A stretch of DNA of 64,000 nt from Streptococcus equinus (GCF_900104225.1 NZ_FNJK01000001.1:248001-312000); one strand, 5' to 3'. Counted from the first letter of the stretch, positions 40,182-50,732 are shown. The notes: generated by a model from the letters alone, not told the origin. Numbers and translations: made by a program.

Positions 40182-42385
40182 TATTTAAGCCTCTTTTCTA
40201 AACGTTTTGCTAAACGAGTTAAAAGGGTGATCATTACAAGGTAGATGATTGCTAAGATAGCGTACATACGGAATGATTGGTAGTTACGTGCAATGATGAT
40301 TTTACCTGTTTGGAAGAGTTCGATAAGACCAATTGCTGATACGATAGTAGTATCTTTCAATGAAATAACGAACTGGTTGATGAAGTTTGGCAACATAACA
40401 CGAACTGCTTGTGGTAAGATGACTTTTTTCATTGTCTTACTGTATGAAATACCTAGGCTTCGGCTAGCTTCCATTTGTCCTTTAGGAACGGCTTCAATAC
40501 CACCACGAACAATTTCAGCAATATAAGCACCAGCATTCAATGAAAGAGCAATTGTTGCAGCAAGGAAATCATTGATTGGGCTTTGTTTGCCAGTAAGTGA
40601 TTCGATGAGGTTTGGAATTCCCCAGAAGATGAAGGCTGCTACAATCATCAATGGAATACCACGGATGACATCAACAAAGATTGCAGAGATAGTGCGAAGA
40701 ACTTTGTTTGGTGCGACAGCCATCATACCAAAGATGATACCAATAACCATAGCAATTGCAAATGAAATCAATGTCAAGCTAAGAGTTGTTCCAAGACCTG
40801 AAAGCAATTGTGAGTAGTTGTTTTTGATAAGTCCCAAAATTGTTGTTTCATCAACAGTTGAAGAAGTAGCTTTTTTCTTATCATCTGAACCAAGGTATTT
40901 ATTTACGATTTTATCGTATTCACCTGATTTAACAAGTGCAGCAAGACCGTTGTTGAACATTTCAAGCAATTCTGGGTTAGCACCTTTGTTTACGGCAAAT
41001 CCGTATTCACCAGATTTTTCACCGTCGATTGGTGTATCAAAGTTACGACCTTGTTTGATAGCATAGCGAAGGACAGCTTCATCATCCATGAGAGCGTCGA
41101 TTGAACCAGAGTTCAAACTGTCATACATTGTAGATGCTTCGTCAAAGGCACGAAGTGTGTAGCCGTATTGAGCAGCGTGTTCTGACAACCATGTGTAAGA
41201 TGATGTACCATTTTTGGCACCAACAGTTTTACCACTTAAGTCATCGTATGATTTTACTGAGCTTCCTTTTTTAACAGCAAGCAAGATGTTTGAAGTGTAG
41301 TAAGCATCTGAGAAATCAAAGATTTCTTTACGGGCATCAGTGATTGACATACCAGCCATAACACCATCAGCTTGACCAGCTTGTACAGCGTTAAGCGCTG
41401 CGTCAAAACCTGGGTTTGAGATTTCAATGTTGAAACCTTGTTGTTTTGCGATAGCTTTAATTAAGTCAACGTCGATTCCTTCATATTTACCTGAGTCATT
41501 TTGGTATTCAAATGGGGCAAATGAAGAGTCCATGACGATTTTATAGCTTGATTTGACTGGAGTTGCTTTTGCAGAAGCGTCACCTGTTAATTTTAGGCTG
41601 CTTGATGCAACAACACTTGATTTGTCATCAGATTTTTCAGAATCACCAAGCCATTTTGCCATGATGGCATCATAAGTACCATCTTTCTTCATTTCAGCAA
41701 ATGCTTCGTTGAATTCTTTGATGAGGTATTCGTATTTGCTTCCTTTTTTAACAGCAAATGCAAAACTTCCGACTTTTTCACCATCAATATTGATAGCGTA
41801 GTTTTTACCTTGACTGATTGCGTATTGGACAACAGGTTGGTCATCCATAGCAGCGTAAACTGAACCAGCATCTAGGCTATTGTTCATCAAGTCACTCGTA
41901 TCAAATGTTTTGATTTTATAACCGTATTTCTTTTGGTTTTCTTTTAGGAATGCTTGAGCAGCAGTACCGTTTTTAACACCAACAGTTTTACCTGAAAGTT
42001 GTTTATAGTTAGACACTTTAGCATCGCTACGAGTGTAGACAACAACAGCGGTATCGTAATAAGTATCTGAGAATGTGAAGACTTTTTTACGAGCCTCTGT
42101 AACTGTTGTACCAGCCATAAGGGCATCGGCTTGACCAGCTTGAACAGCATTAACAGCAGCATCGAAACCAGGGAATGTCATATCGATATCCCAACCCTCT
42201 CGGTTTGCGACTTCATTAATAATGTCAACGTCAATACCTTTATAAGTTTGATCTGAATCTTTAAATTCGAATGGTGCGTATGCTGTGTCAGATACAATAC
42301 TAATCGTATCAGCTTTGGCATTAACACCAAACACAAAGATTGCAGAAATCATTGCTAGCATAATAGCTTTCAATTTGTGCTTCAT
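40181..42385 (-). CDS. glnP: Glutamine ABC transporter, two binding domains fused to permease
   Basis: The 734-residue protein has a signal sequence ([23 protein letters not shown], first part), two tandem amino-acid-binding domains (about 25-265 and 285-505, both with the [19 protein letters not shown] start and GIDVDxI motif) and a C-terminal permease domain from about 525 with EAA loop region [20 protein letters not shown]. This double-SBP fusion is known from lactococcal and streptococcal GlnP, which import glutamine and glutamate. The start is ATG 42385 behind AAGGAGA; nine further codons are upstream shadow. A GlnR box stands before the promoter. Confidence 0.94.
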   Translation of the reverse strand: MKHKLKAIMLAMISAIFVFGVNAKADTISIVSDTAYAPFEFKDSDQTYKGIDVDIINEVANREGWDIDMTFPGFDAAVNAVQAGQADALMAGTTVTEARKKVFTFSDTYYDTAVVVYTRSDAKVSNYKQLSGKTVGVKNGTAAQAFLKENQKKYGYKIKTFDTSDLMNNSLDAGSVYAAMDDQPVVQYAISQGKNYAINIDGEKVGSFAFAVKKGSKYEYLIKEFNEAFAEMKKDGTYDAIMAKWLGDSEKSDDKSSVVASSSLKLTGDASAKATPVKSSYKIVMDSSFAPFEYQNDSGKYEGIDVDLIKAIAKQQGFNIEISNPGFDAALNAVQAGQADGVMAGMSITDARKEIFDFSDAYYTSNILLAVKKGSSVKSYDDLSGKTVGAKNGTSSYTWLSEHAAQYGYTLRAFDEASTMYDSLNSGSIDALMDDEAVLRYAIKQGRNFDTPIDGEKSGEYGFAVNKGANPELLEMFNNGLAALVKSGEYDKIVNKYLGSDDKKKATSSTVDETTILGLIKNNYSQLLSGLGTTLSLTLISFAIAMVIGIIFGMMAVAPNKVLRTISAIFVDVIRGIPLMIVAAFIFWGIPNLIESLTGKQSPINDFLAATIALSLNAGAYIAEIVRGGIEAVPKGQMEASRSLGISYSKTMKKVILPQAVRVMLPNFINQFVISLKDTTIVSAIGLIELFQTGKIIIARNYQSFRMYAILAIIYLVMITLLTRLAKRLEKRLK

Positions 42386-42414
42386 GTAAGTCTCCTTTTG
42401 AATTGATTTCATTA

Positions 42415-42477
42415 ATTATATCAAAATTCAGACAGTTAGGCAACTTTAGTTTTTGCTTCATGTTAGAAAACCTAACA
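42415..42477 (-). promoter_or_regulatory. glnP promoter with perfect GlnR box
   Basis: On the minus strand TTGCCT (42443-42438), 17 bases, TATAAT (42420-42415). Upstream, TGTTAGAAAACCTAACA (42461-42477) fits the GlnR consensus TGTNA-N7-TNACA at every defined base. GlnR represses glutamine uptake genes in streptococci when nitrogen is plentiful. Confidence 0.85.
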
Positions 42478-42513
42478 TGGAAAATAAAGAGGATTCTTAT
42501 TCAATCTCAAACG

Positions 42514-42528
42514 GGGGTAATTTACCCC
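42514..42528. promoter_or_regulatory. GC-ended inverted repeat before uvrB
   Basis: GGGGTAA-T-TTACCCC is a perfect 7-1-7 inverted repeat between the divergent glnP and uvrB genes, close to the uvrB -10 (TAAAAT near 42537). The G and C blocks stand out in AT-rich DNA. Its binding factor is unknown. Confidence 0.5.
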
Positions 42529-42575
42529 TATTTATGATAAAATGAAGGTATTAAAAAGACAGTTTGAGGAATGTT

Positions 42576-44567
42576 ATGATAGATAGAATAGAAGATAATA
42601 AGTTTAAACTAGTCTCTAAATACGAACCTTCTGGTGATCAACCACAAGCGATTGAGACTTTAGTTGATAATATTGAAGGTGGGGAAAAAGCTCAAATTCT
42701 CCTTGGTGCTACAGGTACTGGTAAGACCTATACCATGAGTCAGGTTATTGCGAGAGTAAATAAACCAACGCTTGTTATTGCCCATAATAAAACCTTGGCA
42801 GGACAGTTGTATGGGGAGTTTAAAGAATTTTTCCCTGATAACGCTGTTGAGTATTTTGTTTCTTATTATGATTACTATCAGCCAGAAGCTTATGTGCCAT
42901 CAAGTGACACTTATATTGAAAAAGATAGCTCAGTCAATGACGAGATTGATAAGCTACGTCACTCAGCAACATCAGCTTTGTTAGAGCGTAACGACGTTAT
43001 TGTTGTAGCCTCTGTATCGTGTATTTATGGTTTGGGTTCACCAAAAGAATATGCTGATAGTGTTGTAAGTCTTCGTCCAGGTCAGGAAATCTCACGTGAC
43101 CAATTATTAAATGACCTTGTTGACATTCAATTTGAACGAAATGATATTGATTTTCAACGTGGTCGTTTTCGTGTACGCGGTGATGTCGTGGAAATTTTCC
43201 CAGCGAGCCGTGATGAACATGCCTTTCGAGTAGAATTTTTCGGTGATGAAATTGATCGTATCCGAGAAATTGAAAGTTTGACAGGTAAAGTTCTTGGCGA
43301 AGTCGAACATTTGGCGATTTTCCCTGCCACTCACTTTATGACAAATGAAGAACATTTGGAACATGCTATTAAAAACATTTTGGAAGAAATGGAAGAACAA
43401 GTTAAGCAGTTCGAGGCTGAAGGTAAGCTCATTGAAGCACAGCGTATTCGTCAAAGAACTGAGTATGATGTTGAAATGCTCCGTGAAATGGGATACACAA
43501 ACGGTGTCGAAAATTACTCACGTCACATGGATGGCCGTGCTGAAGGTGAACCGCCATATACATTACTTGATTTCTTTCCAGAAGATTTTTTGATTATGGT
43601 TGATGAAAGCCACATGACTATGGGACAAATCAAAGGAATGTACAATGGTGACCGTTCACGTAAGGAAATGTTGGTGAATTATGGTTTCCGTTTGCCAAGT
43701 GCACTTGATAACCGTCCGCTTCGTCGTGAAGAGTTTGAAAGTCATGTTCATCAGATTGTTTATGTGTCAGCGACACCAGGTGATTATGAACTCGAACAAA
43801 CAGATACAATTGTTGAACAAATTATTCGTCCAACTGGACTTCTTGATCCTGAAGTTGAAGTTCGTCCAACCATGGGTCAAATGGATGACCTTCTTGGTGA
43901 AATCAACGCTCGTGTTGAAAAAGGTGAGCGTACCTTTATCACGACATTGACTAAGAAAATGGCAGAAGATTTGACGGATTATCTCAAAGAAATGGGTGTC
44001 AAAGTCAAATACATGCACTCAGATATTAAAACTTTAGAGCGTACGGAAATTATTCGAGATTTGCGTCTGGGTGTTTTTGATGTCTTGATTGGTATTAACT
44101 TGTTACGTGAAGGGATTGACGTGCCAGAGGTTAGCTTGGTCGCTATTCTTGATGCAGATAAAGAAGGATTCCTCCGTAATGAACGTGGTCTGATTCAAAC
44201 CATTGGTCGTGCTGCGCGAAATAGCGAGGGTCATGTTATCATGTACGCAGATAAGATTACCGAATCAATGCAAAAAGCCATGGATGAAACAGCGCGCCGT
44301 CGTAAGATTCAAATGCGTTACAACGAAGAACATGGTATTGTACCGCAAACCATTAAGAAAGAAATTCGCGATTTGATTTCTATTTCTAAAGCGACAGATA
44401 CTGAAGTGGCTGAGGATACGCCAGATTACTCAAGTATGAACAAGGCAGAGCGCAAAGATGCTATTAAGAAATTGCAAAAACAAATGCATGAAGCTGCTGA
44501 AATGCTTGATTTCGAGCTAGCTGCTCAACTGCGTGATATGGTATTAGAATTGAAAGCTATGGATTAG
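42576..44567 (+). CDS. uvrB: Excinuclease ABC subunit B
   Basis: UvrB verifies DNA damage and loads UvrC in nucleotide excision repair. The 663-residue protein has Walker [12 protein letters not shown], the beta hairpin with [12 protein letters not shown], the DESH-type box VDESHMT, helicase motifs ([28 protein letters not shown]) and a C-terminal UVR motif. I start at ATG 42576 ([16 protein letters not shown]) behind GAGGA; a TTG at 42564 is also in frame. An unknown gene follows within ten bases. Confidence 0.97.
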   Translation: MIDRIEDNKFKLVSKYEPSGDQPQAIETLVDNIEGGEKAQILLGATGTGKTYTMSQVIARVNKPTLVIAHNKTLAGQLYGEFKEFFPDNAVEYFVSYYDYYQPEAYVPSSDTYIEKDSSVNDEIDKLRHSATSALLERNDVIVVASVSCIYGLGSPKEYADSVVSLRPGQEISRDQLLNDLVDIQFERNDIDFQRGRFRVRGDVVEIFPASRDEHAFRVEFFGDEIDRIREIESLTGKVLGEVEHLAIFPATHFMTNEEHLEHAIKNILEEMEEQVKQFEAEGKLIEAQRIRQRTEYDVEMLREMGYTNGVENYSRHMDGRAEGEPPYTLLDFFPEDFLIMVDESHMTMGQIKGMYNGDRSRKEMLVNYGFRLPSALDNRPLRREEFESHVHQIVYVSATPGDYELEQTDTIVEQIIRPTGLLDPEVEVRPTMGQMDDLLGEINARVEKGERTFITTLTKKMAEDLTDYLKEMGVKVKYMHSDIKTLERTEIIRDLRLGVFDVLIGINLLREGIDVPEVSLVAILDADKEGFLRNERGLIQTIGRAARNSEGHVIMYADKITESMQKAMDETARRRKIQMRYNEEHGIVPQTIKKEIRDLISISKATDTEVAEDTPDYSSMNKAERKDAIKKLQKQMHEAAEMLDFELAAQLRDMVLELKAMD

Positions 44568-44576
44568 GAGAGTTTT

Positions 44577-45122
44577 GTGATTAAAGAAATTATAACAACG
44601 CTAATAACCAGCCTAGTATCAGTTATAGGATTTATTGTTACTTATAGGTCTTTAATGAAGAGTTTTAAAAATGAGTTAAGAAAAAGTAGAGATAGTCTTG
44701 CTCTTGAAAAAATGTCAACTGTTCCATATGATATTTTAGAGCTTTTTGATGATTTAATGGAATCAAGTCACTTTAAAAAAGATTCACAAAAAGCAAAAGA
44801 AAATCAGAAAACTTTTAAAAAACTTATGAATACTATTTACTCTTATGGTTCTATTAATGCTATAAAAATTTTTGCTTTAATGCAAAAAGAGAATTATGAT
44901 AGAGTTAATCAAGGTGGAAATCCAGATGATATTTATAGAATATCTTCAATGTATGTACTACTTGCTACACAAATAAAATATGACGTAACGGGGATTGTAG
45001 TTAGTCCTAACTCATGGTTTGAAATGAGAATAACTGATTATTCTTCTAATATGGAGAAATATAAGAGAGCGAATAATAAAATTGTAGATGAACTTAGATT
45101 AAACAGAGGGTTTAAAATTTAA
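44577..45122 (+). CDS. Unknown membrane-anchored protein
   Basis: The 181-residue product starts at GTG 44577 behind AGGAGAG, ten bases after uvrB. One N-terminal membrane helix (ITTLITSLVSVIGFIVTY) is followed by a charged, helical cytoplasmic part with SSMYVLLATQIKYDVTG and NSWFEMRITDYSSNMEKY. Base composition is more AT-rich than uvrB and codon use differs, suggesting a later arrival. The shape (helix plus cytosolic domain) is shared by several uncharacterised accessory proteins, but I do not recognise the family. Confidence 0.7.
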   Translation: MIKEIITTLITSLVSVIGFIVTYRSLMKSFKNELRKSRDSLALEKMSTVPYDILELFDDLMESSHFKKDSQKAKENQKTFKKLMNTIYSYGSINAIKIFALMQKENYDRVNQGGNPDDIYRISSMYVLLATQIKYDVTGIVVSPNSWFEMRITDYSSNMEKYKRANNKIVDELRLNRGFKI

Positions 45123-45181
45123 TTTCTTATTCATTATTTATTTGTTGAAAAAATTTAGACAATTAGTTAAAGGAGTGTAAA

Positions 45182-45646
45182 ATGTCTCGTGCACAACGTG
45201 TGATTTTAACCAATATGTGTTTGATTGAAGACGGTCAAGGAAATGTCGTTATGCAAATTCGTGACCCAAAACGTTATTCATGGTCAGGATATGCTCTTCC
45301 AGGAGGGCATATTGAAGCTCATGAAGGGCTAGTTGAGTCGGTTATCCGTGAAGTCAAAGAAGAAACTGGCTTAGTCATTAAGAACCCTCAGTTAGTCGGT
45401 ATGAAACATTGGTATACAAAAGAAGATGAACGCTATCTTGTTTTCTTGTACCGAACGTCTGAGTTTGAAGGTGACATTCATTCTACTGATGAGGGAGAGA
45501 TTAAGTGGGTGCCACGTAAGGATTTACCTAACTTGGATTTGGCTTATGATATGTTAAATTTACTTCGAGTTTTTGAGGAAGAAAATCTTAATGAACTTTT
45601 TTATCGTGAACGCTTAAAAGACGATTTCTTACGTGAATTTTGGTAA
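45182..45646 (+). CDS. Nudix hydrolase (MutT/MutX-like)
   Basis: The 154-residue protein has a complete Nudix box, G-x5-E-x7-REVxEExGx, from GGHIEAHEGLVESVIREVKE to ETGL (about 40-63). It begins MSRAQRVILTNMCLIEDGQG, like streptococcal MutX-type enzymes that hydrolyse oxidised nucleotides; the substrate is not proven. AAAGGAGTG precedes the ATG. A strong terminator follows and also serves the opposing mal operon. Confidence 0.9.
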   Translation: MSRAQRVILTNMCLIEDGQGNVVMQIRDPKRYSWSGYALPGGHIEAHEGLVESVIREVKEETGLVIKNPQLVGMKHWYTKEDERYLVFLYRTSEFEGDIHSTDEGEIKWVPRKDLPNLDLAYDMLNLLRVFEEENLNELFYRERLKDDFLREFW

Positions 45647-45692
45647 GAGTAATAAGTTTTCTTCCTATTAAATAACCAGATTTTAAACAATC

Positions 45693-45726
45693 AAAAAGCT
45701 TGGAACAATTGTTCCAAGCTTTTTTT
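45693..45726. terminator. Bidirectional terminator between Nudix gene and malG
   Basis: AAAAGCTTGGAACAATT with its exact reverse complement forms a long perfect palindrome with A and T runs on both sides, ending both converging transcripts. Confidence 0.92.
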
Positions 45727-45767
45727 GATAATTAATAATAGAAGGGGAGAAGTGATTGAACTTCTTC

Positions 45768-46604
45768 TTATTTAACTGAACCACCAGTAATGCCTTCAAC
45801 GTAGTATTTTTGCATAAACATGAAGAGCAATGTGATTGGGACAGCGATAAGAACTGAACCAGCAGTGAATGACATGAACCAGTCATTAATAGTATCTTGT
45901 TGCAACATTGAGAATAGACCAATGGCAACAGTGTATTTACTTGTCGCATCACCTAGGATAACCTTAGCGAAGATGAAATCAATCCAAGGACCGATGAAAG
46001 CCATAAGCGCTGTGTAGACAATGATTGGTTTTGAAAGTGGGAGAGTGATTTTAAAGAAAATGTCAGCGCGAGTAGCTCCATCAATCATAGCAGATTCATC
46101 AAGTGAGTAAGGAATTGTATCAAAGAATCCTTTAGCAATGTAGAATCCGAGTGCTGCACCAGCAGAGTAAACTAGGATAAGTGCTAGCAATGTTTGGTCA
46201 AGGTTGAATGCTTTTAAGATGTAGTAAACGGCAATCATACTCATGAAACCAGGGAACATATTAAGCACAAGTGCTAATTTCAAGAAACCATTGCGGTGTT
46301 TGAATTTGATACGACTAAGTGAGTATGCCATAGCAACGGTGATGAATGTTGAAATCACACAAGTAGCAGAAGCGACGAATAATGTATTCAAGAACCATTG
46401 CCCAAATGGAAAGGCATCAGAAGTAAATAGTTTAATGTAATTATCTAGCGTCCAAGTTTTTGGAATGAAGTAGTTAACGTATGCTGTTCCTTCGCCACGG
46501 AAGCTAGTAAGAACAACCCAAACGATTGGAAAGAGCCAGATGATTGATAAAACAATCAATAAAATATAGACAAAAGTCAGTGTTAATCGTTTTTTGTTTT
46601 TCAT
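45768..46604 (-). CDS. malG: Maltodextrin ABC transporter permease MalG
   Basis: The 278-residue inner membrane permease has six membrane segments and the EAA loop DESAMIDGATRADIFFKITLP that contacts the ATPase. It is the last gene of the malX-malF-malG operon and begins one base inside the malF stop. The ATPase (usually shared MsmK in streptococci) is not in the window. GGGGTTGC-type spacing before the ATG gives only a weak SD, consistent with coupling to malF. Confidence 0.94.
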   Translation of the reverse strand: MKNKKRLTLTFVYILLIVLSIIWLFPIVWVVLTSFRGEGTAYVNYFIPKTWTLDNYIKLFTSDAFPFGQWFLNTLFVASATCVISTFITVAMAYSLSRIKFKHRNGFLKLALVLNMFPGFMSMIAVYYILKAFNLDQTLLALILVYSAGAALGFYIAKGFFDTIPYSLDESAMIDGATRADIFFKITLPLSKPIIVYTALMAFIGPWIDFIFAKVILGDATSKYTVAIGLFSMLQQDTINDWFMSFTAGSVLIAVPITLLFMFMQKYYVEGITGGSVK

Positions 46605-47971
46605 TATTTAGCAACCCCTTCCTTGTAAGAACTTGTTCTTGTGTAAGCCAAGAGACTAAATACAGCAGAAAGAACAAAGATGAGAATACCGATAACAGAA
46701 GCAAGGTTGTAGTCAGCTGCAGTAACAGTTAAGTTGTAGAGCCAAGTAACAAGCAAGTCTGTGCTACCAGCTTGGTAGAAGTTAGAGTTAGTAGGACCAC
46801 CACCAGTAAGAAGGTAGATAACGTTGAAGTTGTTGATGTTACCGATAAATTGTTGAATCAAGTTTGGCATCATCACAAGTAAGATTTGAGGGAATGTGAT
46901 TGATTTAAAGATTTGGAATTTATTGGCACCATCGATTTCAGCGGCTTCAATTTGTTCTTGTGGGAGGTTCATGATAATACCTGAAGCGACAAGCATTGTG
47001 ACAGGAATACCTACCCACATGTTAACGATGATGATTGAGAATTTAGCCCAAAGTGGATCTGACAAGAAAGGCAATGGGTTTGCAGCAGAGATAAGTCCGA
47101 TTTTTTCAAGGAATGCATTGACTGGACCAGCATCACTGAGCAAGTTTCTCATGATAAGAAGTGAAATGAATTGTGGCACGGCGATAGTGATAACGAAGAT
47201 TGTACGCCACATTTTTTTCAATTTCAAACCTTTAGTATTGATAATAAGTGCTAAGACAATACCAAAGAAGAAGTTTGTCACAGTTGCAAATACTGCCCAA
47301 ATCAAAGTCCAAGAAAGAACTGGGAAGAATGTTCCCGCCATACGACCGTTAAAGATGTTACCGAAGTTAGCAAAACCAACCCAGTCAAACAAACTTTTCG
47401 GTGGTAGGTGATTGTGGTCATAACTTGTGAAGGCCAAACAAATCATATAAACCAATGGCAAGATAGTGAAGAGAAGTACCCCAATCATTGGAACTGCCAT
47501 CAAAGTCATGTGGAAACGACCGTTTGCCAAAGTTTCAAAGTCTTCTTTAAAGGTAGGAACTTTCAAACCTTCTTTATCGATGACATAAAGATTTCTAGCA
47601 CTCTTAAGGTTACACCAATAAATGTAAGCAAAGACAAGGCAGAAGATAAGAGAAGCAAGACCGAAGATAAGCATTAACATAGAGTTATCGCCATCAACAG
47701 CAACTTTCATCTTAATCCCATTGACGGTTTGTTCAACAAGACCTTGTTGGTGTGTTCCCAGAGTGATTAATCCTTGCAAGTTTGGAATAATCTGAGAGAA
47801 GAAAGTGATTAAGAAAAGAATCTCTGATAGTAAAAACAAACAACCTTTAATAATCTGTTTATGGTAAAGATTTGAAAATCCCATAATCAGAAATGACAGT
47901 TTGGTATCAAATTTCCCTTTTTTAAAAGCCTCTGTAACTGATACACTGTCAAAATAGTGTGAATTAGTCAT
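46604..47971 (-). CDS. malF: Maltodextrin ABC transporter permease MalF
   Basis: The 455-residue permease has eight membrane segments, an extra N-terminal helical part and the EAA loop EAAEIDGANKFQIFKSITFP. Together with MalG it forms the channel for maltodextrins. It lies downstream of malX, separated by 129 bases with a hairpin. AAGGAGTT precedes the ATG. Confidence 0.94.
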   Translation of the reverse strand: MTNSHYFDSVSVTEAFKKGKFDTKLSFLIMGFSNLYHKQIIKGCLFLLSEILFLITFFSQIIPNLQGLITLGTHQQGLVEQTVNGIKMKVAVDGDNSMLMLIFGLASLIFCLVFAYIYWCNLKSARNLYVIDKEGLKVPTFKEDFETLANGRFHMTLMAVPMIGVLLFTILPLVYMICLAFTSYDHNHLPPKSLFDWVGFANFGNIFNGRMAGTFFPVLSWTLIWAVFATVTNFFFGIVLALIINTKGLKLKKMWRTIFVITIAVPQFISLLIMRNLLSDAGPVNAFLEKIGLISAANPLPFLSDPLWAKFSIIIVNMWVGIPVTMLVASGIIMNLPQEQIEAAEIDGANKFQIFKSITFPQILLVMMPNLIQQFIGNINNFNVIYLLTGGGPTNSNFYQAGSTDLLVTWLYNLTVTAADYNLASVIGILIFVLSAVFSLLAYTRTSSYKEGVAK

Positions 47972-48067
47972 ACAAAACTCCTTTTATTAATCTTGTTGGA
48001 AGTCACTGCTAAAAATTTAATCTTAAAGTTCTTAGCAATAACTCCGACAAGAGTTTCCCTAAAAATA

Positions 48068-48091
48068 AAGTGGGGATGTAACTCCCCACTT
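48068..48091 (-). terminator. Hairpin between malX and malF
   Basis: AAGTGGGGA pairs with TCCCCACTT. On the minus strand it follows the malX stop and is trailed by TTTATTTTTA, so it may end part of the transcripts or protect the 3' end and give more MalX than permease. Confidence 0.7.
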
Positions 48092-48100
48092 CAGAACATC

Positions 48101-49360
48101 TTACTTAGCGTTAGCTAAATCTTTGTCAAATTGTTGCAATTTAGCGAGGTAGTCACCACTTTGAATTTTACCATTGTAGACATCGCTGAGAAGTGCAGCA
48201 CTTTCAGTCCAGAATGTAGTCATTTGACTAAGTTTAGGTGTTACAACTGTGTAGTCTGATGATGAAGCCATCTTGATAACTGCTTGAGCCAATTCATCTG
48301 ATTGAACTTTATCTGATGATTGAACTTCTTTGTTAGCAGGAATAATGTTACGACCTTCGTAAGTAAATTGGTTTTCTTGGCTTTCTGCGCTAGTAAGCAT
48401 AGAAGCAAGTTTGTAAGAAGCAGCGATACGTTTTGTATCTGAACCTGCAGGAGCTTGGTTAACAGCAAAGAGTTTCACACCAAGGAAAGCTTTTTGTTGT
48501 ACTTCGTTACCGCCGATTGAGATTTTTGGATAAACAGCGATACCAAGATTATCTTTACCAACAGCGTCTTGTGCAGCTTTAAGATCCCAAGGGCCTGATT
48601 CAAGTGAAGCAACGCTTCCGTCACCGAATTTAGACATTGCATTTTCAGCAGTCAAGTTAACGAAACCTTTGTTTGATTTTTGATCAGCAATCCATTGAAG
48701 AACTGATACACCAGCATCGTTACCCCAGTTAGTGCCATCAACTGTTTCGCCATCTTCACCAAATAGTGTATCACCGACTGACATAAAGAGTGGAGCAGTT
48801 GCGTAAGCGTTCATTGCTTTAAATGTTGCACCGAATGTTGCTTTGCTTGTGATTGTTTCGTAGTTAGCAACATCGTCAGCTGAAAGTTTTGATTTGTTAT
48901 AGAAGAGAACTTGTGACTCGATACCAAATGGGAAAGCGTAAGTTTTACCATTGTATTTTGCACCAGCTACTGCTTGATCAGTATCGTTAGTAGCAATTTC
49001 TTTGGCATAATCTTCAGGAACTTCTTGGATAACACCTGATTCAACTAATTGACCAAGTTGGTCATGTGGAAGTGAGAAGACATCAGCAGCTTTTTGTGGG
49101 TCTTTCTTAACGTTTTCTTGAGCTTTTGAATCGTTTGATTCAACCATCTTAACTGTGTAACCAGATTCTTTTTCGAAATCTTTAACAATAGCAGTGTAAG
49201 ATTTTTTAGCACCAGTTGGTACCCAAAGTTTGATTGTCTTGCTGTCAGAGGCAGAAGATGATTTAGTTGATGAGTTATTTGAGCAAGCAACTAAAACGCT
49301 TCCAGCAAGTGTTAAACCTGCACCAGCAAGGACCATTTTTTTCCATGTGTTCTTCTTCAT
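48101..49360 (-). CDS. malX: Maltose/maltodextrin-binding lipoprotein
   Basis: The 419-residue lipoprotein has signal MKKNTWKKMVLAGAGLTLAG and lipobox VLVAC, then a Ser-rich linker and a family-1 sugar-binding domain (IKLWVPTGAKKSYTAIVKDF, FPFGIESQVLFYNKSKL, ESGPWDLKAAQ). It captures maltodextrins for MalFG and is equivalent to MalX of S. pneumoniae and MalE elsewhere. It heads the operon, behind a promoter with a MalR-type palindrome in the spacer. GGAGGGGAAAC is the SD. Confidence 0.94.
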   Translation of the reverse strand: MKKNTWKKMVLAGAGLTLAGSVLVACSNNSSTKSSSASDSKTIKLWVPTGAKKSYTAIVKDFEKESGYTVKMVESNDSKAQENVKKDPQKAADVFSLPHDQLGQLVESGVIQEVPEDYAKEIATNDTDQAVAGAKYNGKTYAFPFGIESQVLFYNKSKLSADDVANYETITSKATFGATFKAMNAYATAPLFMSVGDTLFGEDGETVDGTNWGNDAGVSVLQWIADQKSNKGFVNLTAENAMSKFGDGSVASLESGPWDLKAAQDAVGKDNLGIAVYPKISIGGNEVQQKAFLGVKLFAVNQAPAGSDTKRIAASYKLASMLTSAESQENQFTYEGRNIIPANKEVQSSDKVQSDELAQAVIKMASSSDYTVVTPKLSQMTTFWTESAALLSDVYNGKIQSGDYLAKLQQFDKDLANAK

Positions 49361-49406
49361 GAGTTTCCCCTCCTAGAGAAAGATTAGTAATATTATTTAC
49401 ATTTAT

Positions 49407-49435
49407 ATTATGCAACCGTTTGCAGTTAATGTCAA
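49407..49435 (-). promoter_or_regulatory. malX promoter with MalR-type operator in the spacer
   Basis: On the minus strand TTGACA (49435-49430), 17 bases, CATAAT (49412-49407). TGCAAACGGTTGCA (49424-49411) fills the spacer, the position from which a bound LacI-type repressor blocks RNA polymerase. Confidence 0.82.
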
Positions 49436-49581
49436 GCGTTTTTTGTAAAAAAGTTTAAAAAACTTGAAAGGTCAAACAAAGAAAGTGATAATAAGTGCGT
49501 TAATCTGATATATATTGGTCAGTTTTTACTATAAAATAGCTTGAAAAAACAATATTTTTCTAAAAAATATCACAAAATAGG

Positions 49582-49617
49582 GCAAACAATTGCAGAAATA
49601 TCTTATTTATGTATAAT
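49582..49617 (+). promoter_or_regulatory. malR promoter with MalR-type operator over the -35
   Basis: GCAAACAATTGC (49582-49593) overlaps a -35 TTGCAG (49590-49595), with TATAAT at 49612-49617 after 16 bases. This suggests autoregulation of malR. The rest of the 343-bp malX-malR gap is AT-rich without a gene. Confidence 0.65.
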
Positions 49618-49703
49618 AGGGGATAAAAATAAGAGTTTTTACCTCTAAAACCTTGTCAGTACAGTAAATCTATTATAAAATGTAAGATGCAAAGGAGACT
49701 TAG

Positions 49704-50732
49704 ATGGTTACAATTAAAGATGTAGCGGCTAAAGCTGGCGTCAATCCTTCGACGGTTAGCCGTGTTTTGAAGGATAATAAATCCATTTCTCAGAAAACAA
49801 AAGACAAAGTTCGGAAAGCGATGGCAGAGTTAGGTTATGTTCCTAATGTAGCTGCCCAAATGTTAGCCAGTGGGCTAACGTATAATGTTGGTTTGATTTT
49901 TCCACCGTTAATCACACCAGATCGTTTAAACGAACCATTCTTTATGCAAATTCTTTCTACTATAACTAGCGAAGCGAAATTAAATGATTTTACAGTATCT
50001 ATTGCAACTGGTATGACAGTTGATGAATTAGAAGAACAAGTAAAATTAATGTATCGCCAAAAACGTGTAGACGGATTTATTATCTTATACTCTGATCCAG
50101 AAGATCCAGTTCGTAAGTATTTAATGGATAATAATGTACCTTTTGTGATTGTCGGTGCTCCCGAAGGTTTCGAAAATGATATTACTTATATAGATAATGA
50201 TAACCAATTGATGGGTAAAAAAGCAGTTGAATATCTTTATCAGAAAGGACATCGTGAGATTCTATTTGTTACGGATGATTTAAAATCTGAAGTGTCATCA
50301 GAACGTTATTTTGGTTACCTCCGAGGCATGGAAAAGCTTGGTCTGACAAGCGATAAAGCACTTTTGTTCGATCGAAGAGATCCAATGATTCTGGAAGCAT
50401 TAATTGAAAAAATTGAATCAAGTAAAGCAACGGCTCTGATTGTGATTGCTGACACAATCTCAGTTCGCTTGGCACAATTCTTATCTTACTATCAATTGAA
50501 GGTTCCTGATGATATTTCAATTATCACTTTCAATAACTCAGCCTATTCAACATTGATTCACCCATATATGACAACTTTTGATATTAATGTTGCTAATTTA
50601 GGCCGAACTAGTTTCAGACGATTGGTCGAATTGATTAAATCTCCTGAAACGGCGATTACCGAAAAAATCATTGTTCCTTTTACCTTGAGAGAGCGTGAAA
50701 GTGTCCGTCAATTGCATGTTGAAGACAAATAA
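49704..50732 (+). CDS. malR: Maltose operon repressor, LacI/GalR family
   Basis: The 342-residue protein has an N-terminal helix-turn-helix (TIKDVAAKAGVNPSTVSRVL, residues about 3-22) with hinge helix VPNVAAQMLASGLT, then a periplasmic-binding-like effector domain. It lies between the divergent mal transport and catabolic genes, and palindromes of its type are found in all three promoters. AAGGAGAC precedes the ATG. In S. pneumoniae MalR is released by maltose. Confidence 0.92.
   Translation: MVTIKDVAAKAGVNPSTVSRVLKDNKSISQKTKDKVRKAMAELGYVPNVAAQMLASGLTYNVGLIFPPLITPDRLNEPFFMQILSTITSEAKLNDFTVSIATGMTVDELEEQVKLMYRQKRVDGFIILYSDPEDPVRKYLMDNNVPFVIVGAPEGFENDITYIDNDNQLMGKKAVEYLYQKGHREILFVTDDLKSEVSSERYFGYLRGMEKLGLTSDKALLFDRRDPMILEALIEKIESSKATALIVIADTISVRLAQFLSYYQLKVPDDISIITFNNSAYSTLIHPYMTTFDINVANLGRTSFRRLVELIKSPETAITEKIIVPFTLRERESVRQLHVEDK

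Noticed and set aside
39457..41066. Plus-strand frames opposite glnQ and glnP
   Set aside because: All are antisense of well-supported genes, without SDs.
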